Assembly: GCA_025738555.1 (NCBI GenBank)
Contig: JAOVFP010000009.1
Location: forward strand, 4,712,001 to 4,776,000
Source of the DNA: Cyathus striatus
Lineage: Eukaryota > Basidiomycota > Agaricomycetes > Agaricales > Nidulariaceae
Reading direction: 5' to 3'
Length of the DNA: 64,000 bases
In this document: positions 23,503 to 34,210 of the stretch, in pieces
Layout: the number at the start of each line of letters is the position of its first letter
How positions within the stretch are numbered: position 1 is the first letter of the stretch
Position numbers and translations under genes: made by a program
The notes under the pieces: model-generated
Told to the model about the DNA's origin: nothing
Databases searched by the model: none
The model's input: the letters and a program-made list of their open reading frames with translations, nothing else

Positions 23503-24889
23503 GTGATCAGGTCAATAAGATACGAAACTTGACAGCAACGTGCAGAAAGGTAAAAGCACTGGAGAACGGACATGACAGGTGACAAACTCGCAAGCCCAAA
23601 AATTAAAACGTTGGTAAAACCAGACGCTATAAATGGGTGGGCACTTGGATGATGATATGATCAAACTAATGCATCTGAAATAGAAATGCCGAATTCTCCC
23701 AAAATTTTTGTCCCCCCCCCAAAAGTATCATTTTTAAGGTCTGCCAGTGTATTGTCTCTAAACTACCATACAAGTTGTTGTAGAACGTTAGTGTAGTTTG
23801 ATGTACCTTAATTACTTGATTGAATATGTATTCAATACTTATGCTTAAATGGCCAAAGACTGGTTACGATACTCAAAGAAGTAAAAATAATTGCACACTG
23901 AAGGGATTTGAACCAGCAGTCATAGCTAAACATGTATGTCTCTCCTTGCTTATTGATTAATGTACCTCTGATTCTAAGTCATTTGTTACACATAGGAACT
24001 GACTCAGATGTTCAATATTTTTGAGAAGGTCAATATACCAAGACTTGAAGACATTCAAATGGCACGGGTTACTTCACTTAGACTGGTGAAAACTGGACAT
24101 TATGGCAAATCCCTCCCAAAATTGACTTTTTTCAAACGACCTTAATAGGGATTAAGGAGGGTTATGCTCTATACAATGCAATAGGAATGGGCGGTTGAAA
24201 GTTGAGCACTGCAGTGATGGTGTGATACAGTAAATTTTGTGTGAAAACAAACCACCACGGTGTCATGTGCCTGGATGCTAAGCGTGACACGCTTAGAATA
24301 CTGTACTGCATAACATAATCAATTCAGCACCCCCCACAACGCGCCACATCCCAAACCCATAGATACATTCAGCACTTCAAGATGTTAGGCGTTACATACT
24401 GTAATTTTCAACATGTCAGGTATTTTTATTGTTACATATAGCTTTAAATTTAAAGTAATGTTTATAAATATGATGAATGTTGCTTTTAGTGTCGTACAGC
24501 CTTGGCAACATTCCCACTGTTTGACCCAGTTGTATCGCTTCTTCAGTGTGCAAGTCGTTCCGCTCCTCCATTTGAACCTCCTTCAAGATATTCACGCTAA
24601 TACCGCCTAATCTCCATTAGTGGTGAGGAATCGGTATTACTAAGTCTAATGTTGCCTAATTCTAGAGCTTTAGCGTGCTCATCCCGTAGTTTAAGACTGG
24701 GTAATAGAACAGCATTCTGCAAGAGGGCATACTGTTCCGCAAATGCCTGTTTTTCTGCTTCATCGTTGATAGTATTATAGAATGCTTGGCTATTTTATGT
24801 AATAGTAGTCGGGTAGTCAGATGACCAATGGTATCAATTAATGTGACAACCGATTAAAGGCACGTTCAGATTTCTCAGCCAGTACTTAA
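23503..24889. other. Intergenic with weak coding-like trace
   Basis: No gene is supported. On the minus strand at about 24610-24850, pieces of plausible coding sequence (for example AFAEQYALLQNAVLLPS near 24700-24760) are broken by frame changes and stops. They were not recognised. Confidence 0.3.
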
Positions 24890-25167
24890 TATTCTCAAAT
24901 TTTCTCATTAAAAACTGGCCTATATTGTCTGCTAAATTCACAACGGCCTAACCCTCTAATATGATCACTTTTTTCTGGAAAAAAAACGGCTTAACCCTAA
25001 AATTTTGCCCAAATTTGTCTGGAAAGTCAAATGGCGTTAGCAGGCATTAAGGGGGGTCCTTGTAAAGCATGCATTCTGCCTGCATAGCAAAACGCAGGTT
25101 TCACTTGTTTTTCATTTCCGTTCCTCATTGTGTCCACATTTTCAATTACTAGTACTTACCTCATTCA
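24890..25167 (+). repeat. Direct repeat A, copy 1
   Basis: This stretch of about 278 bp begins TTCTCAAATTTT and ends TACCTCATTCA. It recurs at 26664-26919, with copy 1 about 24 bp longer near the middle. It contains an internal duplication of a GGCCTAACCCT word followed by a CTGGAAAAAAAA run. Spacing between the copies is about 1.77 kb, so long terminal repeats of a small element are possible. TG...CA ends were not evident. Confidence 0.75.
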
Positions 25168-26663
25168 AGCGGCACAGCCCACTACCTAAACAATTTGATA
25201 ATTTGACTAGTAAGGGCATTGATCGTCGAGGAGAATGTATTACAAGGGAACACCTAGTAATATACTAAATTAATGATCACAGTGATAGATACCGGAGGTA
25301 CAAGGAGGCCTGAGGTTATGCATATAATGCAATTGATAGAGAAGAAAATTAAGGAACATAGGGGAGGAGGGAGTGGAAATGGATCATACAGCAATCACGA
25401 ATACCACGGCCCCGGGCAAAAGCACCTCTCAACCCAGGACAGGCAGCTCTATGGCCATAATTGTGCCTATATCATACACATGATAGAAGATGCACTCTGC
25501 ACTTCACCGTGTCACTAACTATATTACATATACCCCCCAATCCAATCCAAAAAACATCACGTGTCTGAACTAAAGGAAACGAGATAAAGTTCAAATTACC
25601 TACTGTTCCTCCTCCTAGAACTGTACCAACACAGGATTCGAGGTATCCCCTATTTCTGGCAGGATAAGCTCCTCGTAAATCGTATCAATGGGCTCATTTT
25701 GCATAACAAGCATATAAGAAAGTACCATTTGTTGATACTGGGACGTCAGATAAGGTGTAGAACGTTTGACATAACATGTGGCATTGACGAAACTGTGCCA
25801 CTAGTGTTGAGATGGTGGGGGTGGTTAGGGAAGGGGACTTGTGGTGGGCCAGGTGTCATGGTGTGGACATTGAGGTTGAAGACGCCAATGATGGAGATGT
25901 ACACGTGGGTGGAGCGAGTGTTAAAATTTGAAATGTTCATGGGGAGGTTGCAGAAGTGATTGGGAGCCGGTACCAGGGAAGATGGTTGAGAGAAGCCGGG
26001 CAGGGGTAAAGAATAGTGACTTTGAACGAACCGAATATTGGAACATTACGGACTCAGCTGTGGGCAGGGAGGTGGAACACGAGTTCTATAGGCACGATTA
26101 GAAATGTTGAATCATACCTAATGAGAGGCTATGAAGGAAATGATTATTACAGGTGGGGGATTGACAGTATTACTGGTTCAATCACATTCCATGGGAAAGC
26201 CTGTCAGCAGCATTGGAGATGAAGGCTAGTGTGTGGTTTGCAGACGATGGGGGGTCGAGCAGAACAAAAAATAGCTGGGAGAAGGCCAATGGAGCGATCA
26301 ACTTTGGATGTCAAGCTAGGTAAGCTTTGGATCGTGAAACATGGAAACTGAATGATCAACAAATGTAATAACCTATATGGGGAAACAGTATCTAATCCTC
26401 GCATCACTCAGCAAATGGAGGACCTATCGGAAGATACGAATGTAATCGCGAACAGCAAGTTTGAGCGAGACCATGGCAGACTGAAACTATCTCGCCGGGC
26501 TTCGGTGAAGGGGAGGATTAGGCACCCCAGCCCCAATACTCCAAAATCAGGAATCGAACTGCTAATGAGTGAATAGGCACAGCTAAGGCTTGTTGATGTT
26601 CGATAGTGCTTTATTTACGATAGGGAGAGGAATCGAGTGACAGTAGCCTTAAAAGGTAGTCGG
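25168..26663. other. DNA between direct repeats A, no recognised gene
   Basis: Short open frames of 60-86 codons occur on both strands (for example 25273-25518 and 25699-25959 plus), but none shows a known motif. If the flanking repeats are terminal repeats, this would be the interior of a non-autonomous element. Confidence 0.3.
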
Positions 26664-26919
26664 AATATTCTCAAATTTTTCTTGTTAAAAACTGGCCTAT
26701 AGTGTCTGCTAAATTCACAATGGCCTAACCCTCTAATTTGGTCACTTTTGTCTGGAAAAAAAATGGCCTAACCCTAAAATTTCACCCGTTAGCAGGCATT
26801 AAGGGGGGTCCTTGTAAAGCATGCATTCTGCCTGCATAGCAAAACGCAGGTTTCACTTGTTTTTCACTTCCGTTCCTCATTGTGTCCGCATTTTCGATTA
26901 CTAATACTTACCTCATTCA
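26664..26919 (+). repeat. Direct repeat A, copy 2
   Basis: Second copy of the repeat at 24890-25167, with the same GGGGGGTCCTTGTAAAGCAT and CTGCATAGCAAAACGCAGG words. It lies just upstream of the 70-bp minisatellite and the expanded-family pseudogene that starts at 27507. Confidence 0.75.
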
Positions 26920-27050
26920 TTACTGTCTTCATATATCTGTCGTACATACAGTCCGAGAAATTCAGCATCGCATTTCTCCCCCAACTCACTCTCCATTGCA
27001 AGCTCACTGGATCTGAAGGTTGGACGGATGCCCCAGCCACTCACCTTACC

Positions 27051-27420
27051 TGCAGTGCACATTCCCAGCATCTCTCTTATGCACTCCACTCAACTACCCC
27101 ACATTGCCTGGGTCTTTACCTGCAGTGCACATTCCCAGCATCTCTCTTACGCGCTCCACTCAACTACCCCACATTGCCTGGGTTTTTACCCACAGTGCAC
27201 ATTCCCAGCATCTCTCTTACACGCTCCACTCAACTACCCCACATTGCCTGGGTCTTTACCCGCAGTGCACATTCCCAGCATCTCTCTTACGTGCTCCGCT
27301 CAACTACTCCACATTGCCTGGGTCTTTACCCACAGTGTACATTCCCAGCATCTCTCTTACGCGCTCTGCTCAACTACCCCACATTGCCTGGGTTTTTACC
27401 CACAGTGCACATTCCCAGTG
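27051..27420. repeat. 70-bp minisatellite, five units plus a partial
   Basis: The word ATTCCCAGCATCTCTCTTA recurs at 27061, 27131, 27201, 27271 and 27341, with a partial copy at 27411, giving an exact 70-bp period. Units differ by only a few bases. Because 70 is not a multiple of three and the unit has no forward stop in any frame, all three plus-strand frames stay open across the array. The long overlapping frames there are therefore repeat artefacts unless one is expressed. Confidence 0.9.
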
Positions 27421-27506
27421 TCTCTGACTGGTCCTTACTCACAGTACCTTCTTGTGTCTTCAATTTCAAAGTCCTTTCTCAGCATCTCTTGTAGTGTGCT
27501 TGCACA

Positions 27507-30216
27507 ATGGACCATCCCATGCTATTTAATGAAATGTAAGTTTACTATTATTACCAGCTATGTAAATATCTTCCTTAATGTTTCTTTTATAGAATTGATT
27601 ACTCTCATGGGAAAGTCTCTATTATTGATGGGTCTCTGTACTATTCCCCTAACAGTTCTCGTTCTTTAAATAAAATGCCAATACATCTTAAAAATAATGA
27701 AGTTGTGAATGAATACTTCATTGAAATGATTTTGAATGATTGGGGAAAAACCCCTGTTCAATGGAATGCTTGCCTAGGTTGGCTTTCTTTTCTACCATTT
27801 GATCCTGCACTTGAAGGTCCATTATTTGGGCATTTACACACCTTCCGCATTCACAATGCAGTTATTCTTAAAGGTATTGGATACCACCTCTACCGTGAAG
27901 ATGCCAGTTCATGGACTCGACTGTATTATAATTTGTGAGATCTCGTTCAAGTTCTGCAGAGAGAGTATGGATTCAAGTTTGATCTTCCTCAGGCTCCTGA
28001 AGATGGCTGCTTTGATGGAGTGTTTACTACAAGTGAGATTGCTTTCAAGGCACTGGTATTATGGAGGCGCTGGTTCTTCAGCTATATAGCCTTGATATCA
28101 TTCCTTGTAGCAGCTGCTGAGACTATTGATGGAAATGAACATCGATGGTGCAAAGTACTAACATCCTATGACTGTGGTTCAGGTCTAGGTGTGTTCGATA
28201 TCAGATGGATCAATGCTCTTCGTGCAAGTACTGCATGCTATTTTTCACAGGCAAATGGAAGACTAGGTGTTTATGTCAATAATACCAGTCCACATCCATC
28301 CATTGCATGGTTCTGCAAATACAAGATCCCTGTCTGGTATAGATGGGATACTAAGGCTGATACAAACCTCTATCCACCCCCTTCTGCCTATGAGCTACAG
28401 GCAGCCTGTGTCATAATGATATATGAGCCAGAGCCTTATAAGGTTGCCAAATTTGTAAATTGTTATGGGGTTTCCAGGCATGAAGACAGTTATAGAGTTG
28501 CCAATCAGCTTAAACATTGTCCACGGGAATTTCTGAGGGTGCGTCGTGAAAGTGACGAACGAAAGATCAGGGAAGCTGAAGACAATGATCCAGCATTGTA
28601 CAATAAATATATGCATAGGCTACACAACCCTACTAGAAAGGATGCACAAGTTTTCAAATGGGAACAGGATGTAGATGTAGATGATTTTGAACACTGGGAA
28701 CAAATTGAGATTTCTAAACATTGCCGTTCATCAACACTGGATGAATATGGGGATGCTGCATATTTCAGCCCTGTTGTTTATCAATGGGACTGTTGTGAAG
28801 AATTTGGCATGCTACCTGATGAGATTCCTGGTGAAACCAGTTCATCATTTTCACATCAAGAATGTGCATTAACACCACCACCTATTTCAATACAAGATGT
28901 AGACTCAGACATTATTGAATTACCATCTTTAAATTCCTTCCAGACACTTCCCAACCACAGGTTAACACCTGCAGATTCTGCATGAGAATCAGAGGATGAA
29001 GAAATTGATCAGGACATTATCGAAGTATTGAGTATGCACTATGGGTTCATACCACCAATTCCACTGCCTCAAAAGTCAATGTTTCCCCAAGGTTTTCCAC
29101 ACTCTGGAAAAGACTTTAAAAATTTTATGCGTACTCTAGGCTTGCGGGATCCGGAAAACCGTTTCCAGTCCAGTCCCATTGCATATATATGCATGAATTA
29201 CCTTAAGTCTGTTGGCACTGGAAAAGTGGACAATGAATTGTGTGATCTCTCTCTCAATAATTGTGACTATCTGGGCCAAGCTTGTAGAATAACCTCTATT
29301 AAGAGGCTAAGATATAAAAAAGATCTTTTGAAAGGAAATGGATCTATGTTTATGAATAATCGTTTTGAAGAGAGGCACTTGTACATGTTTGACTTCGGGG
29401 AACATGCTACTGTCCCATGGAATATAGCAGTGACTTCGGCACACGATGCTCTCTTCATTCTTCATATGGATGAGTCGATGAGTGACAAATCCATTGCCCA
29501 CTATTTAGCTTCGAATGGTATTCCATTTCGTACACTCTTGCCACTTTCTTCTGGAACACGTGCCCCCAAAACAAGGAATCTATGTATACGGGCTCCTATT
29601 CTATTTGCGAACCACAAATTTACTCGCGCCGATTATGATGCATACGGTCGTCAACGTGAATCCTTTCTCCGACAGCCTAGGGGTCGTGCTGCTTTGTTGT
29701 ACAGAGGATTTATCTGGCGTTTTGCAAAGGACACTGTGCCTGTGGAACTGGCTCTTGAAGGTCCAACTGGAATACATGCAGATGAAGATACTATGTTTCT
29801 AGCTGAGGATTGTTATACTGGCGAGAAGTATTTCGATGATGACTTTACTGACGATGAGATAGCGCTGATGCTGGGGACTTACTACTGCGATTCTGGTAAG
29901 ATATATGAAATACTGGCTCCTGGAAATAAAGACACTCATGTTAAATTTAGGTCGCGGAGTTCTAAATACACGCATTTCGTGGTTTCCTTCTTTGAACCAT
30001 TATGAACCAAGTGGAGAAAACTATGGGCGTTGGAGTTCTTACCGTGAATTTGGGTTCTCTAAAACCCTTAAAGACTCAATTTCTCCTCGCACCGCAAGGA
30101 AATGGAGAGACTTGATGACTGGTTCATCTGCATTGCGAACACTAACTAGTACCCAAGTTGAAAAAAAATCCTTGGAGTTTCTTCAAAATGTACGCCATGA
30201 TCTGTGGCAAAATTAA
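27507..30216 (+). pseudogene. Expanded agaric family protein with two in-frame TGA codons
   Basis: Three exons, 27507-27535, 27593-29895 and 29951-30216, join in one frame. Their introns of 57 and 55 bp are canonical (GTAAGT...TATAG and GTAAGA...TTTAG). The sum is 2598 nt, or 865 residues plus TAA. Only TGA codons at 27936-27938 and 28983-28985 interrupt it. Landmarks are PVWYRW then PPPSAYELQAA, a VFKWEQD segment, a QWDCCEEFG segment, MFDFGEHATVPWNIA, the MSDKSIAHYLASNGIPFRTL block and, after the last intron, SWFPSLNHYEPSGENYGRW. This order is that of a large uncharacterised agaricomycete family with no assigned reaction. Both stops could be CGA-to-TGA changes. The 70-bp minisatellite lies directly upstream of the start. 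Confidence 0.65.
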
Positions 30217-31025
30217 TTGAGGAATATCACGTATTCTTGTGTGTAGTTGGTTTTTTGGTAGCATATGCGAGTGTTAGTCCTTTCACAATGGTTCCTGTGT
30301 TCTGTTTCTGTGCATGTATTGTTCCTTGCACTTCTATGTATATTATAGTTTTTGATTAAGGCTCCTATTTGGCAGTTTAGTATGTGGAGTAGGTAGCAGT
30401 ACCAACGACGGAGTCAATGTAGTACTCAAAGACGAAAAATGCACTGGTTTAGAAGGGACGCTGGGGGGGTTAGCCTTTCCCACATGCACAGTACTGGTGG
30501 AATTAGCCCGAGTAGGTTTACTTAGACGTGAAAGTGTGCACTTTGAAGCAGCTATTGTTCCATATCCTACATTTGAATAAAAGCGATGTGAATACTTGGT
30601 TTATTGTTCTGTGCAGTGATTAACCTTACTCGTGTTAAGTGGAGGTAGAAGAGGGCGCCGATAGGTTCCCGTCCCGTAGCTGCGAAGTACGAGTGTAAGC
30701 ATGGGTATAGTAAGGCTTGTAACTTGTATTATGTGACTTAGATATCAGTAACACAGTTGCTATTGTTCCATATTGTGTACTTGAACATAGGCAACGCGAA
30801 AAACTTGGTTATTGTTCCATGTTCAAATGTCAGTACTTAGACTTTCTAAATTATGGCCCCAGTCCTATGGAGTAGTAGTAAGGATAAGTCTAAGTAGCGT
30901 TAAAGGTTTTTTTTTTCCGTGCAACACGTATTTTCATTCATCATAATATTCAGGAATCCCATTTTATCATTTCTTTCATCCTTTATAATTATTCACCCTC
31001 TGGAACACTAACTAGACAGATTGCA
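30217..31025. other. Intergenic between the 27.5-30.2 kb relic and the chromo-shadow gene
   Basis: No gene is seen. Short repeated phrases, TATTGTTCCATA and ACTTGGTTTATTGTT, occur near 30549-30606 and 30760-30820. The right part contains direct repeat B copy 1. Confidence 0.4.
30876..30983 (+). repeat. Direct repeat B, copy 1
   Basis: A segment of about 108 bp starting TAGTAAGGATAAGTCTAAG and ending CATTTCTTTCATCCTT recurs in the same orientation at 33039-33146. The copies bracket the chromo-shadow gene and its small neighbour, 2.16 kb apart. Confidence 0.8.
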
Positions 31026-32146
31026 TTATATAATACTCAGAGTTCTATTCAGATCGTCACATAAAAAGTCAAGCAACTACAAATTTCAAGAATAAGAACA
31101 GATAAATATTCAAGTTGCATTAAAAACATGCCTTGGATGGAAATTGTTCGCGGCATTTTTCAATGTCAGCAACCATACTATCACCATTGTGACTGAAGCA
31201 ATTATTATTAGTACTTATTCATCAAGTATGTGAAATAAACCACATACAGGGTAAAGAAGATATAAATGATTCCATCACTTCTCTTTTCAGCTTTTTCAAT
31301 GCTCATTACTATATCTTCCCAGGATATAAGGTGACGATACATTGTCATTTCGCCCTCTTTTTCTTTAGAAGCAGAAGCTTCATTAGGCATTCTCTGTCTT
31401 TTCTGTTAATTGATATTAGCACTTGAAAAGAGATGTAGCAGAATGAATGAGCTACAGAAGTATTTATAACTTCATTGTGCAGATGATCTTCAATTAGTTG
31501 AAATCAATTTAGTTATGTCTCATTCTAAATGGCTAAGCAATTACCTTCTTCTGAGTTACAGGAATCAGTCATTTGTTGTTTTCGTTTTCTGGATTTGTTC
31601 TGTTCTGGAACATATTCATATTTAACTATGTTAGTATTATTATTTTTTAATTGTTAACTTCACTAATTACCTTCTAACTCTGGGGTACTATCTTCTTCTG
31701 ACTCAGAGAACCTGAAAATTTATTCAGTTACAATGATATAAGTATTGAAAAGTAGAAACATACAAATGCTCAACAGAAGGCGTATATTCCTCTTAAAAAA
31801 AGTTAGCATTATTTTGGTTTAAATGTTCAAATTAATTACCTCCTGAGTTGGAGGAGCTGAGTATCTCTTTTTGCTGTTTATTCTATTATATAATGAAGTT
31901 AGTATTTGAAAGGAAAACCATAATAGAACTTACAACTTCTGGAGTAAATATTATTTGGCAGTTACTACCAATATAAACTTCCACTATTTTTTTTTGCTTC
32001 TTGGTCACAAAGATGGGTTTAGCCATAGTAATAGCATTCGCAACCGCTTCATCAACCAACATGCCATCAGTTTCATCAACTGACATGATGTCATCCTCAG
32101 CCTCATCTTCAGTGAACAGAGGTGATAACAAAGGGGAGGAAGACAT
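31026..32146 (-). CDS. Chromo-shadow-domain (HP1-like) protein, 222 aa predicted
   Basis: Nine exons join without a stop: 32146-31934, 31882-31840, 31791-31764, 31711-31671, 31604-31545, 31487-31471, 31402-31248, 31192-31132 and 31076-31026. Introns are 48-68 bp. The last is a GC-AG intron (AAG|GCATGT) and exon 6 is only 17 nt. The sum is 669 nt. Residues 161-218 look like a chromo-shadow domain, opening SWEDIVMSIEKAEK, then IIYIFF, HNGDS and closing CREQFPSKLLDFLCDDL. In HP1 proteins this domain dimerises and binds PxVxL-type partners in heterochromatin. No chromodomain is visible. The N-terminal 160 residues are acidic and serine-rich with basic patches such as KSRKRKQQ, a likely nuclear signal. 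Two introns flanking the micro-exon are the least certain. Direct repeats B frame the locus. Confidence 0.6.
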
Positions 32147-32343
32147 TTCTCAGGGATTGGGGGGATAAGGAAAGAGAGAAAGAATCAAGAAAAGAGACAC
32201 AATCCAGCGGAACATTCAGATAATTACTACCCTGCATGATGAGCACTGCATCATGGCTGTAAGGCACTGTAGGAAGCATGTCAACAGATCTAATTAGTGT
32301 TGCTGCGAGGTGAGGTGAGGTCGTACCAAGGTCTCGGCTAATT

Positions 32344-32365
32344 CACCTCAAGTTAGCTTGAGGTG
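32344..32365. promoter_or_regulatory. Perfect 9-bp inverted repeat upstream of the chromo-shadow gene
   Basis: CACCTCAAG and CTTGAGGTG flank a 4-bp TTAG spacer about 200 bp upstream of the start at 32146. A further GAGGTGAGGTGAGGT run lies at about 32309-32323. The arrangement could be a dimeric protein-binding site. No factor can be named. Confidence 0.4.
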
Positions 32366-32474
32366 TACTTGATTTACCTCGGTAAAAATGCACTGTAGTT
32401 ATCTATTTGGCATGGATTCAAATACAATTATAGATATTCTTGTAATTTCCGATAATTGTGTGTGTATATGAATA

Positions 32475-33047
32475 CTAAGCACCATTAAACATATCTATTT
32501 GTGACTCTAGAGTATCATGCTGTCCTGTCATTATCATGTCCTTCAGAACTGATGAGTCAAGATCAATTACACTAGAACATGCATCCTCAGTAGCTATTAA
32601 ACCTTCTGTGAAGTTAAGGCGCTGAGATCTAGTCAAATACTTGAGAATTTTAACCCTCTTTATTGTATCTGAGTCAAGATGTGATCGACACAGTGTATCG
32701 GTCTAAAGTACCATACATCGCTTTCTGTTCTCATCTTCACTGCGGCTTGTGCATTGGAGATTAAAGATACATGCATGCCGGTACCTGTGCTAGAATTTCC
32801 ACCAGTATCAGATGCATTTAAAATATTTGCAGTTTGAACCAGAGAAGCTAGAGAATTATTTGAATTAACTTGAGGATTATGTACAAAGCCAGGTGTACTG
32901 AACAACGGCAGGGGATCTAATATATACAAGAAAAAGATTGTTAGCAACTATCATTGAATTATAGTAAAAAACCATACTTTGATACCCAATACTTCGAATG
33001 TTCTCTTTATCAGCTTGATCTTTGTGTGGACGGAGTGCTAGTAAGGA
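32475..33047 (-). CDS. Small spliced gene, unknown, 5' end unresolved
   Basis: Three exons connect in phase: about 33047-32978, 32916-32771 and 32702-32475, with introns of 61 bp (GTATGG...ATTAG) and 68 bp (GTATCT...TTTAG) and a TAG stop. The encoded C-terminal 150 residues include HKDQADKENIRSIGYQ, NPLPLFSTPGFVHNP and a charged, leucine-rich tail beginning TDTLCRSHLDSDTIKRV. I do not recognise it. The upstream end runs into direct repeat B copy 2, where stops appear, so the start is either in an unseen exon or has been cut off by the repeat. It is transcribed in the same direction as the chromo-shadow gene, about 330 bp upstream of it. Confidence 0.4.
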
Positions 33048-33146
33048 TAAGTCTAAGTAGCGTTAAAGATATTTTTTTTCATGCAAAACGTATTTTTATT
33101 CATCATAACATTCCAGAATCCCATTTTATCATTTCTTTTATCCTTG
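33039..33146 (+). repeat. Direct repeat B, copy 2
   Basis: Second copy of the repeat at 30876-30983, including TAAGGATAAGTCTAAGTAGC and CATTTCTTTTATCCTT. Its left edge overlaps the first recognisable exon of the small gene at 32475-33047. Confidence 0.8.
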
Positions 33147-33879
33147 AGGACTTTCCGCAACTTCTAAGGCCCCAAAGTTTATGAATGCCGACATTATGCC
33201 GCTCACCGTTTTAGATTGTCCAGAAGATTCTATTTATCATGTGAAATCACTAACAAGTAGGTGCAAATATCATACCCAGCCTGCTAGAGGGACGAAAAAG
33301 GTGGCATCTCAGGATTGTATTCGGTAGTTATTTTGACCTTTCTTTAATGCATTAAAATTGAACATTAATCTAGGCGGTCTGATCCCAAACTGTACCATCT
33401 CCAATCGGCAGTTGCCCATGACATACTTGACATTCAGCTTGGCTGACTCACGCTTCGAGAACTCAACCCTTCCTGAACGTACTAAGCACTCTCACATTCA
33501 GACATCACTATTGTAATCTACTAAACCATACAGGGTATGTTCTGATTACTAAACTGCTTTACTAAACCTTCATGTATTCACAGGAATACACCAATGTCAA
33601 AGCTCTTGCAAACGATAGTGCAGCAGGGAGGGAGTATGAGCCAACTTGAAGTTGTGAAGGATGGAGGATGACAGCAGAGGAGGGTGATACCCATTGACCT
33701 TTGGTGGTGCCATCTGGTAGTCGCCTACGTCTATAACTTTCCCCTGAGCTGATGGATGAGGCTCGACTGGAGTCGTATCAACAGCCTTCCCTGCCAGATC
33801 ATGCTGACAGTCGACAGACACCTGTATGCGCGACATTAAAAAAAAATCCTAGTTTATTAGTCAGTTGTGGAAGCCCATA
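33147..33879. other. Intergenic with short coding-like traces
   Basis: Plus-strand phrases near 33181-33330 (start MNADIMPLTVLDCPEDS) and 33370-33500 read as plausible protein but stop quickly and were not recognised. An A-run lies at about 33838-33846. Confidence 0.25.
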
Positions 33880-34177
33880 TGTCACGACTACAAGATATTT
33901 ACTAGTAATGTACTATAATACTCAGTCGCAAACGAGCTAGCTCACACCTGTACAACAACAACACGCTGCACTGGCCACCAGGCCACAACACCACAACCAA
34001 TGGTGCGCGCTCACCCACAAGTGTCGCCACCAGACCAACCCTCCTGGTGTCTTGTCCCCTGGGCAGACATCCCGAGTTTACGTTATAACCACCGGCACTA
34101 CCATACACTCTATTATATTGTACTCTCTCACTCCGTACCTCACCTAACCCTTAGGTAGACGCTACATTGTCGTGACA
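33880..34177. mobile_element. Solo-LTR-like element (298 bp)
   Basis: The segment begins TGTCACGAC and ends GTCGTGACA. These are exact inverted termini with the TG...CA ends expected of a retrotransposon LTR, and TGTCACGAC-type termini are what I expect of fungal Ty3-type LTRs. The inverted match continues outwards into CCATA/TATGG, so a clear 5-bp target duplication cannot be assigned. The interior contains no ORF. No second copy or internal domain is in the window, hence a solo LTR. A small inverted-repeat element is the alternative. Confidence 0.5.
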
Positions 34178-34210
34178 TATGGTCCTCCATCACCGACATA
34201 AAATACAGGA

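Noticed and set aside
24930..25010. Telomere-like sequence (CTAACCCT, TTAACCCTAA)
   Set aside because: Only isolated single units inside direct repeat A; no tandem TTAGGG array exists.
26880..27669. Secreted repeat protein of about 204 residues upstream of the 27.5 kb gene
   Set aside because: All three frames stay open because of the 70-bp satellite, and no single frame is preferred.
27936..28985. Recoding of TGA as a sense codon
   Set aside because: Other relics have TAG/TAA stops, and the open gene models avoid internal TGA; C-to-T mutation is simpler.
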